A stretch of 64,000 nt of DNA from Strigops habroptila (taxonomy: Eukaryota > Chordata > Aves > Psittaciformes > Psittacidae). The notes below the pieces were generated by a model. That model was not told the origin of the DNA, ran no database searches, and was given only the letters and a program-made list of their open reading frames with translations. Both the position numbers and the translations under genes were made by a program. Shown one piece after another: positions 26,401 through 38,790 of this stretch; within the stretch, counting starts at the first letter, position 1; each line of letters begins with the position of its first letter. The stretch lies in assembly GCF_004027225.2 (NCBI RefSeq), contig NC_044288.2, forward strand, positions 3,316,719-3,380,718. The letters run 5' to 3'.

Positions 26401-29149
26401 AATTATTCCTATTTCCTCACACTCTGGTATGATTTTACACCTTTGTTTTATCAGGATAAATCCTTACTTGACATGTTGCCCACCTGAAAGAAAGGTTCAG
26501 CATCTTGGACTGTTTTATAAGTAGCTTCAAGAAGTACTACAAACCTATGAAAACCATGAATCCAAATAGGGTGCTGAAATGTTTTCTTCAGGTTCCCAGC
26601 GTCCTCCAAACCATCATACCGGCCAATTGTTCTTCATCAGTCCTGTTTCTCAGGCTTAGCTCCAGCAACGTGGTGACCTTGGGAGTTTGCTTTCACTGCA
26701 TTGCACTCCTAAAATTTCATTAAACAATCTCCATGACTCCCTCTGCCAAAAACGCTTCTTCTGGCTTGCTGTACATGATCTCCCATTTGTGAATCCAGCC
26801 TGTTCTCTTTAATTAAATCAAATCTTACATTTTTTTTCCCCTCATCTGTCCCTCATCCTTGTTCCCCAGAATCTTCCCCTTTGGCAATGTCAGTCTTTAC
26901 AGGTCTGGAGTTTTGCTCCGCTGTTCCCTACAGCATGTTCCTTTGGCAGGTGTTGAGTCCGCGTCACTTCTGTCCACTGTTAGTTTTCCATTTTCCAAGG
27001 AAGCTTCTGATGCACCATCTTGCTGGTTTTAGCAGCTCCCTTTGCTCCTTTGACACTTTGCCTGGAGTTTGGAGATTTGACCATCTGGTCTTTTTTAATC
27101 CTAAATTCTGAGCAGTCACCTCTGTTGACCAGCTATTTGTCACAAACCCTTTCACAGATTCCTGCTAGTTTTGTCCAACATCCTTGTATCTTACACAAAG
27201 ACGTGAAAGTTCTCAAGTCCAGCCTGGTCAGTGTTACACATTTAAACATGTCTCATATGTGCATGTTTCAGTGGGTTTGTTCTGGACTCTCAAAACACAT
27301 TTAATCCTGTACAGTTTCAAAGCTCTGCAGAACATATCTCTGACGAAGTAAAGCAGCAGAACTCAACTGAATTCACACAAGTAGGCACACAATCTGCCTT
27401 TATAGTTCTTGTATGAAACATTTGCCAGAGGCACCATAGGTGGCTTTCTGTCAGTATTACGCATCTGTTTTTTGTTCTCATCTCAACTGGTTGAGATCTG
27501 AACACATAAATATGTAAATGAATCCCAAGTCTGTATCATACAGTTGAGAGCTGGCTAGTCCCATACTAGCTCAAACATTATTTGGTGGGTTTGATGCATT
27601 TCTACTCTCTTCCCTCCACCCTCCCCAGCCACAGCAAAACATAGCTAAATAAATATTGACACGTACAGAAAGATGTTTAGGGAATATAGAACTGGGACAT
27701 ATGATGAGAGAGATGTTTTCTTACTCTGAAACCTTCTTCTTACCAGGCCAAAACCTTGGTGACCTTGAGGTATAGATCTGAATCTTACTCCTTCAACACA
27801 GCTGCTGACAAAGGAGCTTTGAAGGTACAGCCGAGGCACAGAAAACCTTCACATGCAGCTGATGGCCATGGTGGCATTATCAGAGCATCCACCTGTATCA
27901 TATTTTAATGGTCTTTACCTCATTTAATAATGAAAGAAAGCATGTATCATTAAAAAGCATCTATCTGGAGGGAAGTCCAAGCACTGTGTTCTACAGTTTG
28001 TGATCTGATATGCAAAGGGAGGACATTTTGCTAGGTATTCTCCTAGGTAGGATGAGAGCGACCTCAAATCTCCAGGCATATCTGGTTCAGAGGTAGTGAA
28101 TGATTAGTAGTCACCAAAAAACATGGGGAGAGAATCCATCCTCTCAATGCTGAGATGCAGACAGACAGCCCTTGATACTAATCTCTTCCTAAATCAAACA
28201 ATGTCATAGGTGGGATTGCCAGGAGATATCTGTTGCTCTCCACTGGTCATGAAGAAAGACAACAGAGATCAGCTCAGACTTCTATATTTAACTCACATCC
28301 ATCTAAAAACTCAAGTCCAGAATTAGACACATAAATATAGGTGTCTGTACATAACCTAGGAATCTAAGGACTTTTTTAGAGTTGGTGAAGATCCAAGACT
28401 CTTTCAGTAGCTGACAGATAGTTAGTTACTACAAATTCAGATGCCCTAGAGCACCCAAGGCATCTACATGGGACTGACAGATATAATTCAGGACTTATGA
28501 TTCAGCCTTTCTGAAACACCAGAAACAAATTGGAAAACAGTCGGAAAACAAATGTGATTTCCTTGGGAATGACTTGATGACTATGCCACTGGAGAATATA
28601 TGTGAGCAAGTCCATCCACCCCAGCACAGATACAGCCCTTGGAGCCTGGAGGACCAAATGTGGGTGATTTGATTCGTGAACTGAAATGCTGCAGAGACTG
28701 TGTTCATAGCTATATCGAGGGTCCCAAATCGGCCCTGATGTTGGGACCATTGGAACATCAATGGATGTGTCTATGCTGCATCTGGAGGGTGGGTTTCCAC
28801 ACGGCCAGCTGGCCTTCACATCACTGGAATGTCCTCTCATAAACACAGCATCCTGAAATATGCCTAACAGCAGTGTGTCCAGGGCAGTGCTGCAGAGGGA
28901 TCTGCAGACAGCAATATGAGGCATATGAGGATGATGTAGAGAAGATGGAGCATGTGCTCTGCTTCCAGCTGCTTTCAGCATGGGATAGCTTGGGCTGCCA
29001 GAAGTACTTGCTTCAACTACCTGAAAATCAAGCTGTTAGGCTTTCAGCTCTTTGGGATCCATTTCACAGCTTATACAGACGTTTAGCCTGTTTTCCTCCT
29101 AGCAATGGGCAGGTTTGGGAGTGCAGGATTTGTAGATGGGGATATTTTC
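20428..29149. other. Intergenic sequence, no recognised gene
   Basis: This is mostly unique sequence. It contains the paired palindromes at 21982-22019, followed by a stretch at about 22030-22085 that faintly resembles a decayed CR1 3' end but is too weak to call. No coding exon is supported, including the 159-codon minus-strand frame at 28502-28981. Confidence 0.55.
21982..22019. repeat. Two abutting perfect palindromes
   Basis: The first inverted repeat has 9-bp arms AATGCTAGA and TCTAGCATT around a 4-bp loop (21982-22003). The second has 9-bp arms ATTAGAATA and TATTCTAAT around a single base (22001-22019). They share three bases. No gene or recognised element is adjacent. Confidence 0.95.
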
Positions 29150-30017
29150 ATAGAATCATAGAATCGTAAGGGTTGGAAAGGACCTTAAGATCATCTAGTT
29201 CCAACCCCCCTGCCATGGGCAGGGACACCTTGCCCTAAACCATGTGGCTCAAGGCTCTGTCCAACCTGGCCTTGAACACCGCCAGGGATGGAGCATCCAC
29301 AACCTCCCTGGGCAACCCATTCCAGTGCTTCACCACCCTCACTGTAAAGAACTTCTTCCTTATATCTAATCTAAACTTCCTCTGTTTAAGTTTGAACCCA
29401 TTACCCCTTGTCCTACCACTACAGTCCCTAAGGAAGAGTCCCTCCCCAGCATCCTTGTAGACCCCCTTCAGATACTGGAAGGCTGCTATGAGGTCACCAC
29501 GCAGCCTTCTCTTCTCCAGGCTGAACAGCCCCAACTTTCTCAGCCTGTCTTCATATGGGAGGTGCTCCAGCCCTCTTATCATCCTCGTGGCCCTCCTCTG
29601 GACTCGCTCCAACAGCTCCATGTCCTTTTTATGTTGAGGACACCAGAACTGTACGCAGTACTCCAAGTGGGGTCTCACAAGAGCAGAGTAGAGGGGCAGG
29701 ATCACCTCCTTCGACCTGCTGGCCACGCTTCTTTTGATGCAGCCCAGGATACGGTTGGCTTTCTGGGCTGCAAGCGCACACTGCCGGCTCATGTTAAGCT
29801 TCTCGTCAACCAACACCCCCAAGTCCTTTTCTGCAGGGCTGCTCTGAATCTCTTCTCTGCCCAGCCTGTAGCAGTGCCTGGGGTTGCCCCGACCCAGATG
29901 TAGGACCTTGCACTTGCCTTGGTTAAACTTCATAAGGTTGGCATCGGCCCACCTCACAAGCGTGTCAAGGTCCCTCTGGATGGCATCCCTTCCCTCCAGC
30001 GTATCAACCGAACCAAA
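29150..30017 (-). mobile_element. 5'-truncated CR1 LINE with open ORF2 C-terminal frame
   Basis: This is a CR1 non-LTR retrotransposon 3' segment of about 870 bp on the minus strand. Its 3' end, at the low-coordinate side, has the avian CR1 tail: two copies of the ATTCTATGA unit, then the CCTTTCCAACCC block. Reading 5' to 3' on the minus strand, the frame stays open from the junction near 30017 to a stop near 29235, more than 240 codons. It encodes the region after the reverse transcriptase core: [20 protein letters not shown], then [62 protein letters not shown] and [21 protein letters not shown]. The catalytic RT motifs and the endonuclease are missing, so it cannot move on its own. No in-frame stop or frameshift is visible, so it is fairly young. 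Its 5' side abuts a 28S rRNA fragment. Confidence 0.95.
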
Positions 30018-30021
30018 AAAA

Positions 30022-30195
30022 TCAAAAGCTTGTGTCGAGGGCTGATTCTCAATAGATCGCAGCGAGGGAGCTGCTCTGCTACGTACGAAACCCTGACCCA
30101 GAATCAGGTCGTCTACGAATGATTTAGCGCCGGGTGCCCCACGATCATGCGGTACGCGACGGGGGAGAGGCGGCGCCGCATCCGTCCGCCCCTCC
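30022..30195 (-). pseudogene. 28S ribosomal RNA 3'-end fragment (retro-copied pseudogene)
   Basis: Read on the minus strand, this matches the last 170 or so bases of vertebrate 28S rRNA. It has GGCGCTAAATCATTCGTAGA, then the GACGACCTGATTCTGGGTC block, TTTCGTACGTAGCAGAGCAG, the GATCTATTGA segment and the terminal CAGCCCTCGACACAAGC followed by TTTTG. The rRNA 3' terminus faces the CR1 fragment at 30017, with a T-run (minus sense) of a few bases between them. The other edge is unclear because that part of 28S varies between species; similarity fades between about 30195 and 30216. Roughly twenty CpGs survive in about 200 bp of otherwise CpG-poor DNA. It is too short to be a working rRNA gene, and no 18S, 5.8S or spacer sequence is nearby. 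A stray rDNA insertion is possible, but the shared orientation and abutment with CR1 favour co-retrotransposition. Confidence 0.92.
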
Positions 30196-30216
30196 TTTCA
30201 AATCCAACCCACGAAG

Positions 30217-32740
30217 CCTTTGTTCAAGAGTAGTTTTCCTGCACTATCAGCCATTGCAGCAATAAACACAGCATGAAGGCCTGGACACAGGCAGCATTAT
30301 GGAGTTGCTATTTATGGAGCAGATGCAGTTTGGGTTTCGGAGTAGACGAAAGCCCTTTTGTGCTCGGCACTGCCCTCGTTGTGGGAACAGAGTTCCTAAT
30401 CCAGAAAGCGATCGCTTCCTTGGATATTTTTAATACTGGTTCATTTAAACAAACACATATCCACATGGAGGGATGTGAAGGTTTAAGTGATTAGAATCTA
30501 CTGAATAGTCATGAAAGCTATATCCAGACACAGCAGCTCCTCAGAGTGCAAATTGCATGAATATATATGAAGTGACATATTTAAAAACACTAGCCTTTCA
30601 TGCTGCTGCTTTCAGTTCATTTCAAGCCGAAATAAAGGAAGAAATTGAAGGTGAAAACCTATTCTCTTTTATGCTGCCATAAATCAAGATAGTTCATTCC
30701 AAAAAAGTGTCAAAGCCAGACCCTCAGGTTGTGCCTCACCTGGGCTTTGCTGCAAAGCATGAAAGGAAGCATGAGAATAAAGAGTCAGGACCTTAGAATT
30801 TGAGAACTGGGTTGTTAAAACTGCTCAATGAAAACAATGAAAGCCGAGTGCTCCATTTCTAGAAGGAGCTGGGTAACGTTATCAAATGAAAACGTGTTTG
30901 TGTCCCTTAAAAAATCCTGTACCAAGCAAAAAACCCCATAAAATAGCTGGAAAGGGATGTAAAATCTTTTGTTTTAATTGAATAGTGTGCTTCATTCTGA
31001 TAAAACCTGCGCAAGATGAATCATTTCGGACGTGATTATAGCCTGAAACGTCTGACTTGTTTTCACCTTTCAGTTAATTGCTTTTTATTTCCTCTTTCTT
31101 TTAATGTCTTGTCATCTAACTTGAGGAAAAAATCATGTTTGTTGGTTACACAGAAATTTGAGTGGAAGTAAAAAGAAACCCTTCAGTACCTGCTGCCCAG
31201 ATCCCTTCATCCCCTTGTGGAAGTTTCATGCCTGGCAAAAACCTCTGAAATTGGGAAACAGAGGTGTAGAGGAAAATAGAAACTCCTCACCCATCCAGAA
31301 ACCTGAGAAATCAAAAAGGTTTTGAGGTAGAACATCACAGCCTGGCCCAGGGCAAAAGTTCCCAGTGTGCTTCAGGGTACAGGTGATCTCTGTTATGGGG
31401 GCAGAATCAGAATAAATCATAATCAGTCAGATGTTGTGAGCTGTTTCCACCCTCAAAACATTTCTCTCCTTTTCCTCTGCTAGAGAAGAAACATCCAGTC
31501 ATTGGTCTAGCAGGGAAGGAAAATAAAAAAGTAATGAATGAAAAGCCTTGAAAGCCAGTGCACAAACATGCCTTATGAGGGAGTCTTTGAGCGGACGGGG
31601 TAAGGGAGTTGGGATCACTTCCTGAGGATGAAGAATTCACCACGGAGGCTGCCATGAAGTCTCACAACGGTCCCCAGCACAACACTGGGGTCTATGCTGC
31701 CCAACCCGTGGGAGCACCTCAAAAAAACCCCTCAAATCCCCTATTTTTAGAAAGGGGTGGTGAGATTTGTGGCATTCCAGCATTTAACCTGGTATGAAAC
31801 AGATCCTGGTTTTTTACAGTTATATAGAGGAGCACTGGAGGCTGAGGGCGATAGACACACTGTGCTCATGAGGATTGTTGCAAGAGACTTTCATTTCTAG
31901 ACAAAAACACAATCATAGAACTTAGCAGTTGGGTACCAAAGGCTGGTTGGTCATTACAGGGATGCACAAGCACACGCAGTGTTCCCAAGATTCTGCTTCA
32001 ACCTGTTGGTTTGACATTCAGGTGCTACGATACCATTTAAAATGCAGCCAGTTGTGCCACAATAACTGTGCACATTTAATAAGATTAAAAGCAACAGTGG
32101 GATTAGTCTATTGAAGAGTAGGAAGAGGAGAAGGAGGAATATTCTGAGAGAAAAAGAATGTAAAATGCCCCAAAAAATTAAAGAAACATTGCCCTTTGCA
32201 GTACTCTGCGTCTTGGCTACATCTTGTTTCACAAATGCTCCATCACAAGTAAAGCAGGTTTTCAATTAAATAAAGATATTTTCCTAGAGACCCCTTGCTT
32301 TCCTGGATTCTGCAGTTGACTTTATATGTTCCTTGAATCACCTCCATGCAAATCCCAAGATGTATGGCCTAGCATCTTTTAGGAAAAAGAATTGTGAGGC
32401 ATTGCAGGCATTTTAGTCCAAGAAGATGCCCAGTAAAGAGAATGAAAGTATGAGCTATGCAATAGAGTCGTGCTGACATTTTCAAAGCCCAATATTAAAT
32501 CTTGTGCCCCCCCCCCTTAGCCTTCACAAGAAAAAAAGAAAATAGGGCTGAATTCTTTCTGCAAAGAGAAGATCTCAGTGAATTTTCCCCTATTTTCTTC
32601 TAAGTATTCCATTAGGGACAAATAAATAAATAAATCCTGATAAGTTGTCTGGGGACATCCAGGCCAAGCTTCCAACAGTTCTGCACCATGATCAATAAAG
32701 TTCTTGCTCATATATTCATCATTTTGGCTTAGACAAGAAG
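30217..32740. other. Intergenic sequence, no recognised gene
   Basis: This unique sequence follows the 28S/CR1 composite. A 10-base C-run is present at 32507-32516. No gene or nameable element is seen. Confidence 0.55.
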
Positions 32741-32825
32741 GTGCACATACCCACATGGCAGGGGATTGGAACTGGATGAGCTTTAAGGTCCCTTCCAACC
32801 CAAACCATTCTATGGTTCTATGATT
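32741..32825 (+). mobile_element. CR1 LINE 3' terminal fragment
   Basis: This is an 85-bp CR1 3' end: acatggcaggggattggaac, ggatgagctttaaggtccct, ccaacccaaaccattctatg, then a second tail unit gttctatgattt. Confidence 0.92.
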
Positions 32826-35800
32826 TCTGATCTTTAGAGGTTAGAGGTAAAAGTAGAGCAAATGAGAAAGCCCATGAGCTGATTTTTTCAGTTAGATCTC
32901 TGATTTCATTGATCTTGGGAGAAGAACATCTCTCTTCACTCACACACGGCAGCTTGCTCACCCACACACTGTCTGTGTCTCCAGGGCCTGACTGAGGTAA
33001 GTGTAACATGGACAGCATCTCAGCAGTGCCTCCAGGCAGGAGATGTGTTTGGAGTTACTGAAAACCAGCACCCCAAACATTCTGATTTTTATTTACACTG
33101 CAAAGCTTGTTCACATCACCCTACAAATCCCCAAAGCCCTACGCAGGGATAAATGTGCAAAGTCAGAAACAACACCTACTGCTCAGTGCCTCTCCATCAT
33201 CAGCTGCTGGACATTTTGGATTGAACACTGGTTTATTTTGTTTGCAGCACTTACCATTGCACACTGTTTGTCCACAACCAGCTGCACCATTCCTGCTGCT
33301 GCAGCTCCTAATGCCTAAACCCTTTGTGGTTTCAGGCTAGTGCAATTAGGAAATATTTACTGACTGGGACAACATACAGATTGGGGCAGTGCTTCTTTTG
33401 GCTTGTGCTGCCAGGTTCATGGTGTCCAGCACACTCACCGTGAGTGGCTCTGTGGCCACTTGTGTTGCAGATCAAAGTCCTGAGTTGAAAACTGGTGCTG
33501 GCACACAGGAACGGCAGCGATTCCCACTGTTTGCTTGTTGGAGATGTGAATATGAGTAAAAGAGCAGAAGAGATGAAGACAGATTGAGAGATGACAGGGA
33601 ACAGAAGGTGAGGAAGGAGCCGCCATGCCACTGGCTGGCTTGTTACCTTCACAGCTAAAGAAACTCTGGAGTTAAAGCTCTGCACCTCTCCTCCATGGCC
33701 TGGATTTTGGGAGGCAGACTCTGCCTGGAGCTGCAGTGGTGCAAGTGGGATGTAACCCCATCCAAACCAGCAGGATCGCCTCATGCGCTCAGCAGCGTAA
33801 GGCTGGGCTGAATCTGTATGGTTTTAGGGTAAACACAACCACACTTTGGTCCCAGACACTGTCTATCATAGACATACAACCTCTATATTCAGTCTTTCTA
33901 AACTTCCCAGTGCTCTGATGTAACTGGTTATTAAAATGAAGTGTGTCTGGCACAGCTGGAGTTGGAGAGCTAAATTATCATCTGGCGCCTCACAGCAAAG
34001 TTCCGGTGCCTTGAAAGCAGCCAGGTTTCTGCTACACTGTAAAGCACAGAAAAGAGTCCGTGTTTTGCCTGCCTTCCTTACACTGCCTCCTCCATCTCCC
34101 ACCTCTCAGCCTCACTGTGGAAAAACTCCCTAAATTCCAGTGTAGATCATGGAATCGTGCCATTGTCTGTATTTGTTTAGATAGTCTTTTCAAAACGATG
34201 ACAAAAGAATATGTATTAAACAAAGAAAATCTTAATTGACCTAACCAAACCATTTGCTAAATTCCTCAGCAAATAGAGTAGAAATAAGTATATTATGTTT
34301 ACCATAACATCAGAAAATGAATATAGTGGAGTAATGAAAGCAATTAATCTTGTATTATACTAGCTAGTAAATTTAGAGTGTGTGTGGAAAGGAGATAACA
34401 CGTTATTTTAGCATCAAGTGTCCTTATGAGACATTAGTGAAGTGAGGCTGTGATGAACCAAGCATTTTGTGATATATTTGTGAATTCTGAAAGTGATGCA
34501 TTAGGTGGTCTTAATGCTGCTGTCAAGGTCGAAGTGATATGAATGTAATCTTAGCCAGTAGAATGAGGTCTCGCTAAGTGTGTCGTATGGGATGCAAGAT
34601 TGCATAAGTAATAAATTAGTATGCAAATCGGGGTAGTTTTAGCAGATAAAAGGGCATATTCAAGGGGTGTACTCCAAGAGCTGCTCTCCCAAGATAAGGT
34701 CACTGAGAACCACCATGGTCCTTTTGCTGTCAAATCAGCCTGTAACAGAAGTTACCAAAGATTTTGCTCTGTTAGAATACTTACTTGCTCCAGAGGACAG
34801 CAGATACTGAACTTCTGCCCTGTCTGCCCTTTCCTTACTGCTTTTATTCCAACAGATCAAATAATTTTCATGTGTCTGTTGAGAAAAAGTGGTATTTAAC
34901 TGGCCTGTGTTTTCTACTGGCCAACAATGGAACAGGTTACACTGAACCATGCACTTGGATTTAGGGATTTTCATGAAGTTCCGTTTCTTCAGTCAAAAAA
35001 AATGCTACAGCAATAAATATGCCCACCCTTCTTCATAAACAAAGAACCTGGCTTATTGCATCTCCTTTGTTCGGCTCCCCTGCACAATGTGTTGTCTGCA
35101 AATGGAACTCCAAACTAGCTGCAGTGATGAGATTTCCAGCTTTGTGCAATCAAAAGGCACAAATCTCATTTGCAGGCTGTCAGTTACAAAGCCCAAATCT
35201 TTTCAAGGCCACAGAGCAATGTTAACAAGTGGAGGTGGGCAAACTAGAAAAGGCAGCATTTTCTTGTGAAAAAGGAATCCCAAATACCTGCCTATATGGA
35301 GCAATTTGAGCCAGCGCTCCCAGGATAGGGAACGTATTTATGGCCACTCCCTAGAGCATTTAATGTTGCCTTTGATCCTTTCTGTGTCTAGGTGCAGTTA
35401 GAACATAGCACTAACAAAATGGCAAGATAAAGTTGAAAATGAATGACTAATGAAACTACAGAAAGTTGGGGGGGTTAATAGGAATTGGACCTTTTTCATC
35501 TGATGTAAGTTCTAACCTACAGCACTTGCCCCATCATTGGTCAAAAATGAGCTCTGTGCTGCTGGGACAGATCACTTCCTGGCAAAATACCTCCACACCT
35601 TTCCCCAGAACTTAGATGACTGCTAGGATGAATTGCATGATTGTTTTTTAAGAGCTAGGACAGGTCAATCCCCTTCTCTGCAGGTATAATGAATTTCACC
35701 TGATGAAGCTGTTTCTGATCTTCTAGAACATCAAAACTTCTCTACAGGTTGCATGCTTAAGCTCTTCTTTTCCCCCCCAACACATCTGCTAAGTGAAGAA

Positions 35801-38130
35801 ATGGAATTAACAGCAATTCTGCAAAACATCAAGGATTCAGTATGGTAAGATTATTCTTTACAGCTTTATTTGGAGATTTCCTTTGTAGAATTCTACCTGC
35901 CACCAGGAAGGCCGATTGGAAACAAATCCTGTGTCTTTTTTTTAACACGGGCAAATAAGCTCTATTAATTTCCCAACTTTTTACAAGCTAATTTAGTTTT
36001 GGAGAAAGTTCAGGTTGCTTCTCTATGTTAGTCTAAAAAGAGTGCCAGTCTTTAATTTCTTCAATTTAAAATCTAACACTCTGTAGCCAATATCATTGGT
36101 ACCTTGGAGTAGGTTTTTCTGTTATTCCCCACAGCTGCAGAAGAACATTATAGATATGAAATTGTTCTGGGCAAGAGCTGGGAAAGACAAGCTGGCCAGG
36201 AATACAAATGACTTTTTCTTTCATTCATATTGAGTTTGCAGTTATTCTGGCATAAAACTAGAGTAAAACAACTCTTAGTGGAGGATTTACACCACTGGCT
36301 TAATGAGGTTGCTCTGTCTTCACAATCCTGGATTCAATGGAGATAGATAGAATAACATCAATAAAAGCACCATAAGCGCATCAATAAAGAATAAGCAGAA
36401 TCTGGCCCCTCAAAAGCACCTTTTCGACAAGTTTGAGGTATAAATCACGGCTATGTGCAGCAAGCAAGGTAAACCTGAGGAGCAAGACAGCAAAAGTGGT
36501 AGTGTCTTCCTTGCTAGGAGCTATTGCTCATGTTTCATGGGAAACCACTGCTCTGGGTGAGGCCAAGGCTTCTCTCTGAATACATATAATGTGGTTTTCT
36601 GATCCTCTCTCTGAGGTGTCAGTGGGGCTTTCCAGGAGTGTCCTCTTTTTGGGTTTTGGAGAGCAGCTTCTAGATGGGTGGCCCCTTGAGTAGGAAGAGG
36701 TCAAGGATTCCCTGCGCTCACACACAGGCTCTTTGACTTGGCAGAGGTGCAGCTCACAGAGCAGATGCTCCTCTGGCTCATACAGGTGTAAATAGGGATT
36801 TCCTCCAAGGAAAGCTGCAAGTTACACCTACCCCCTTGCTGGAGCTGGTGGAGCCGCTGCTGATTCATGCTGGGAAAATCTGGCTTGATGACCTCGACCA
36901 CTGGACCACACAGTTCATTCCCTTCCCCTCTCCATAATTCATACACAGTAACACACTTGTAAGGATGATATATGCTTTCAGCAGATGTTCCCCAAGTTGG
37001 TATGAGGAATATGCATCCAGGGTATTGCACTACATAACCACTGCCAGCAGAGCGATGGTCTGGTGGGATCAGATCTCAAAGGGTTGATGCATGCAGACAA
37101 GAAAAACCCATTCTTTTGGGATCCTGAGGCACTATCCCAAGCCAGAGGCAGTCAGATGCATAAATGGTGGCAGAATCATTTTAGGGAGTTTTTGCTGATC
37201 TGAAGTCTAATAGTCCAAACCATGAAAAAATAAAAATCCCATTTATATACGACACAGCTGGTTTAGAGGAAAAGAAACTTTTTCCCTACAACAATTTTTA
37301 TCCAAAATTTAAGGAGAAGTTTGCCAAACTTTTCTTTTCACATCATTCAGTGTATCCAGAAGGGAAGGGAACAGACGTAGAGGCTAGACTGTGATGCCAA
37401 GTGTTGGTTAAATCCAGACCCTTCTTCAGATCCAAAGGGGACCTGAAAGAGCATGTATGGCCAGAACGGAATTCTTCTGAGGCTTCTGGGCTGAATTTCA
37501 AAAACATAAAAGAAAGCTTGGAAATAAATGTAACGTGTTGGACAGCTACCAGGATCAAAAGAAACTCCCAGCTGATAGGGTTCCTCTATAGTTACCATCA
37601 AACATACGTAGCTGCTACCCACATAGTGCTTTTAAAATCCGTGGGAACAGCAAATGAATATGTAAAGAATGTATCTTTTTATTTGTCATAGAAATTTCCC
37701 ATTGAGACCTATCACTAGGCCATCCAAACTGTATCCGTATAAAATAGATGAAGTCATCAGTGAATTTAATGGAATCTCTGCTCTTTTCTCCTACTGGGCT
37801 ATATAAAACTCTGCTTAGTTCGTTTTTCTTGGAGTGTAGAAAGGAAAGGAAGTGGTTGCTTTGTATTTTGTACTGTTCTAGGGCTTGAGAAGAATGGTTC
37901 AGTAATTGCTAAACATTTTCAGCTATTTTTCTCCTTCTCTGAAATCTTAAAAAATATCCAATCAACTGAATAGTTCAACAGCTCCACTGAGAAACCATCA
38001 CAGAAAATTGTTGTACATTTTAAAGAACTTTTGATCAAAATTTTAAAATTATTATACATTCCACTTACGGTGATGAAACTCTCTGTGATAATTACAGTTG
38101 GGGTTTTTAATGCAAGGCTTATTTCAGAAG
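32826..38130. other. Intergenic sequence, no recognised gene
   Basis: No supported exon is visible. A spaced inverted repeat ATTTGCT/AGCAAAT at 34252-34274 contains a MAF-type TCAGCA half site, which may be chance. The rest is unremarkable. Confidence 0.55.
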
Positions 38131-38790
38131 ATCATAGAATCATAGAATGGTTTGGGTTGGAAAGGACCTTAAGAGCATCTAGTTCCACCCTCCTGCCACA
38201 GGCAGGGACTCCTCACACTAGACTATGTTGCCCAAGGCTCTGCAAACCTGGCCTTGAACATTGGCAGGGATGGGGCAGCCACAGCTTCTCTGGGCACCCT
38301 GTGCCAGCGCCTCAGCACCCTCACAGGGGAGAGCTTCTTCCTTATATCTAACCTGAACTTCCCCTGTTTCAATTTGAACCCATCACCCCTTGTCCTATCA
38401 CTACAGTCCCTGATGAAGAGTCCCTCTCCAGCATCCTTGTAGCCCCCTTCAGACACTGGAAGCTGCTCTGAGGTCTCCACGCAGCTTCTCTTCTCCAGGC
38501 TGAACAGCCCCAACTTTATCGGCCTGTCTCCATACGGGAGGTGCTCCAGCCCCTGATCATCCTCATGGCCTCATCTGGACTTGCTCCTACAGCTTCACGT
38601 CCTTCTTATGCTGAGGACACCAGCACTGCACACAGTGCTGCAAGTGGGGTTTCACGAGAGCAGAGCAGAGGGGCAGGATCATGTCCTTCGACCTGCTGGT
38701 CACTCTTCTTTCAAGACAGCCCAGGACATGGTTGGCTTCTGGGCTGTAGCACACACTGAAGCGGCTCATGTTCAGTTTTTCATTGACCAA
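38131..38790 (-). mobile_element. Older CR1 LINE fragment, ORF2 broken
   Basis: This is a CR1 3' segment of about 660 bp on the minus strand, starting at its 3' tail (ATTCTATGATTCTATGAT in minus sense). The translation is recognisably the same ORF2 C-terminus as the copy at 29150. It has LVNEKLNMSR, then [34 protein letters not shown] and [15 protein letters not shown]. Here it is split between frames by small insertions and deletions. It ends at the NEKLNMS region, about 220 bp short of the 5' limit of the 29150 copy. Confidence 0.93.

Noticed and set aside
28502..28981. 159-codon minus-strand open frame
   Set aside because: Overlapping open frames on the other strand, random composition and no recognisable domain; adjacent to but not part of the CR1 copy.
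29242..29903. Plus-strand open frames across the CR1 copy
   Set aside because: They are the antisense of the CR1 ORF2 frame.
30022..30195. Functional rRNA gene or rDNA array
   Set aside because: Only the last 170 or so bases of 28S are present, in single-copy context and joined to CR1.
32507..32516. C-run and other homopolymer tracts (also 49380, 49546, 58808)
   Set aside because: Short homopolymers common in vertebrate DNA; no further structure.
33332..33784. 150-codon minus-strand open frame
   Set aside because: No domain, no conserved motif and no exon borders that would make a gene model.
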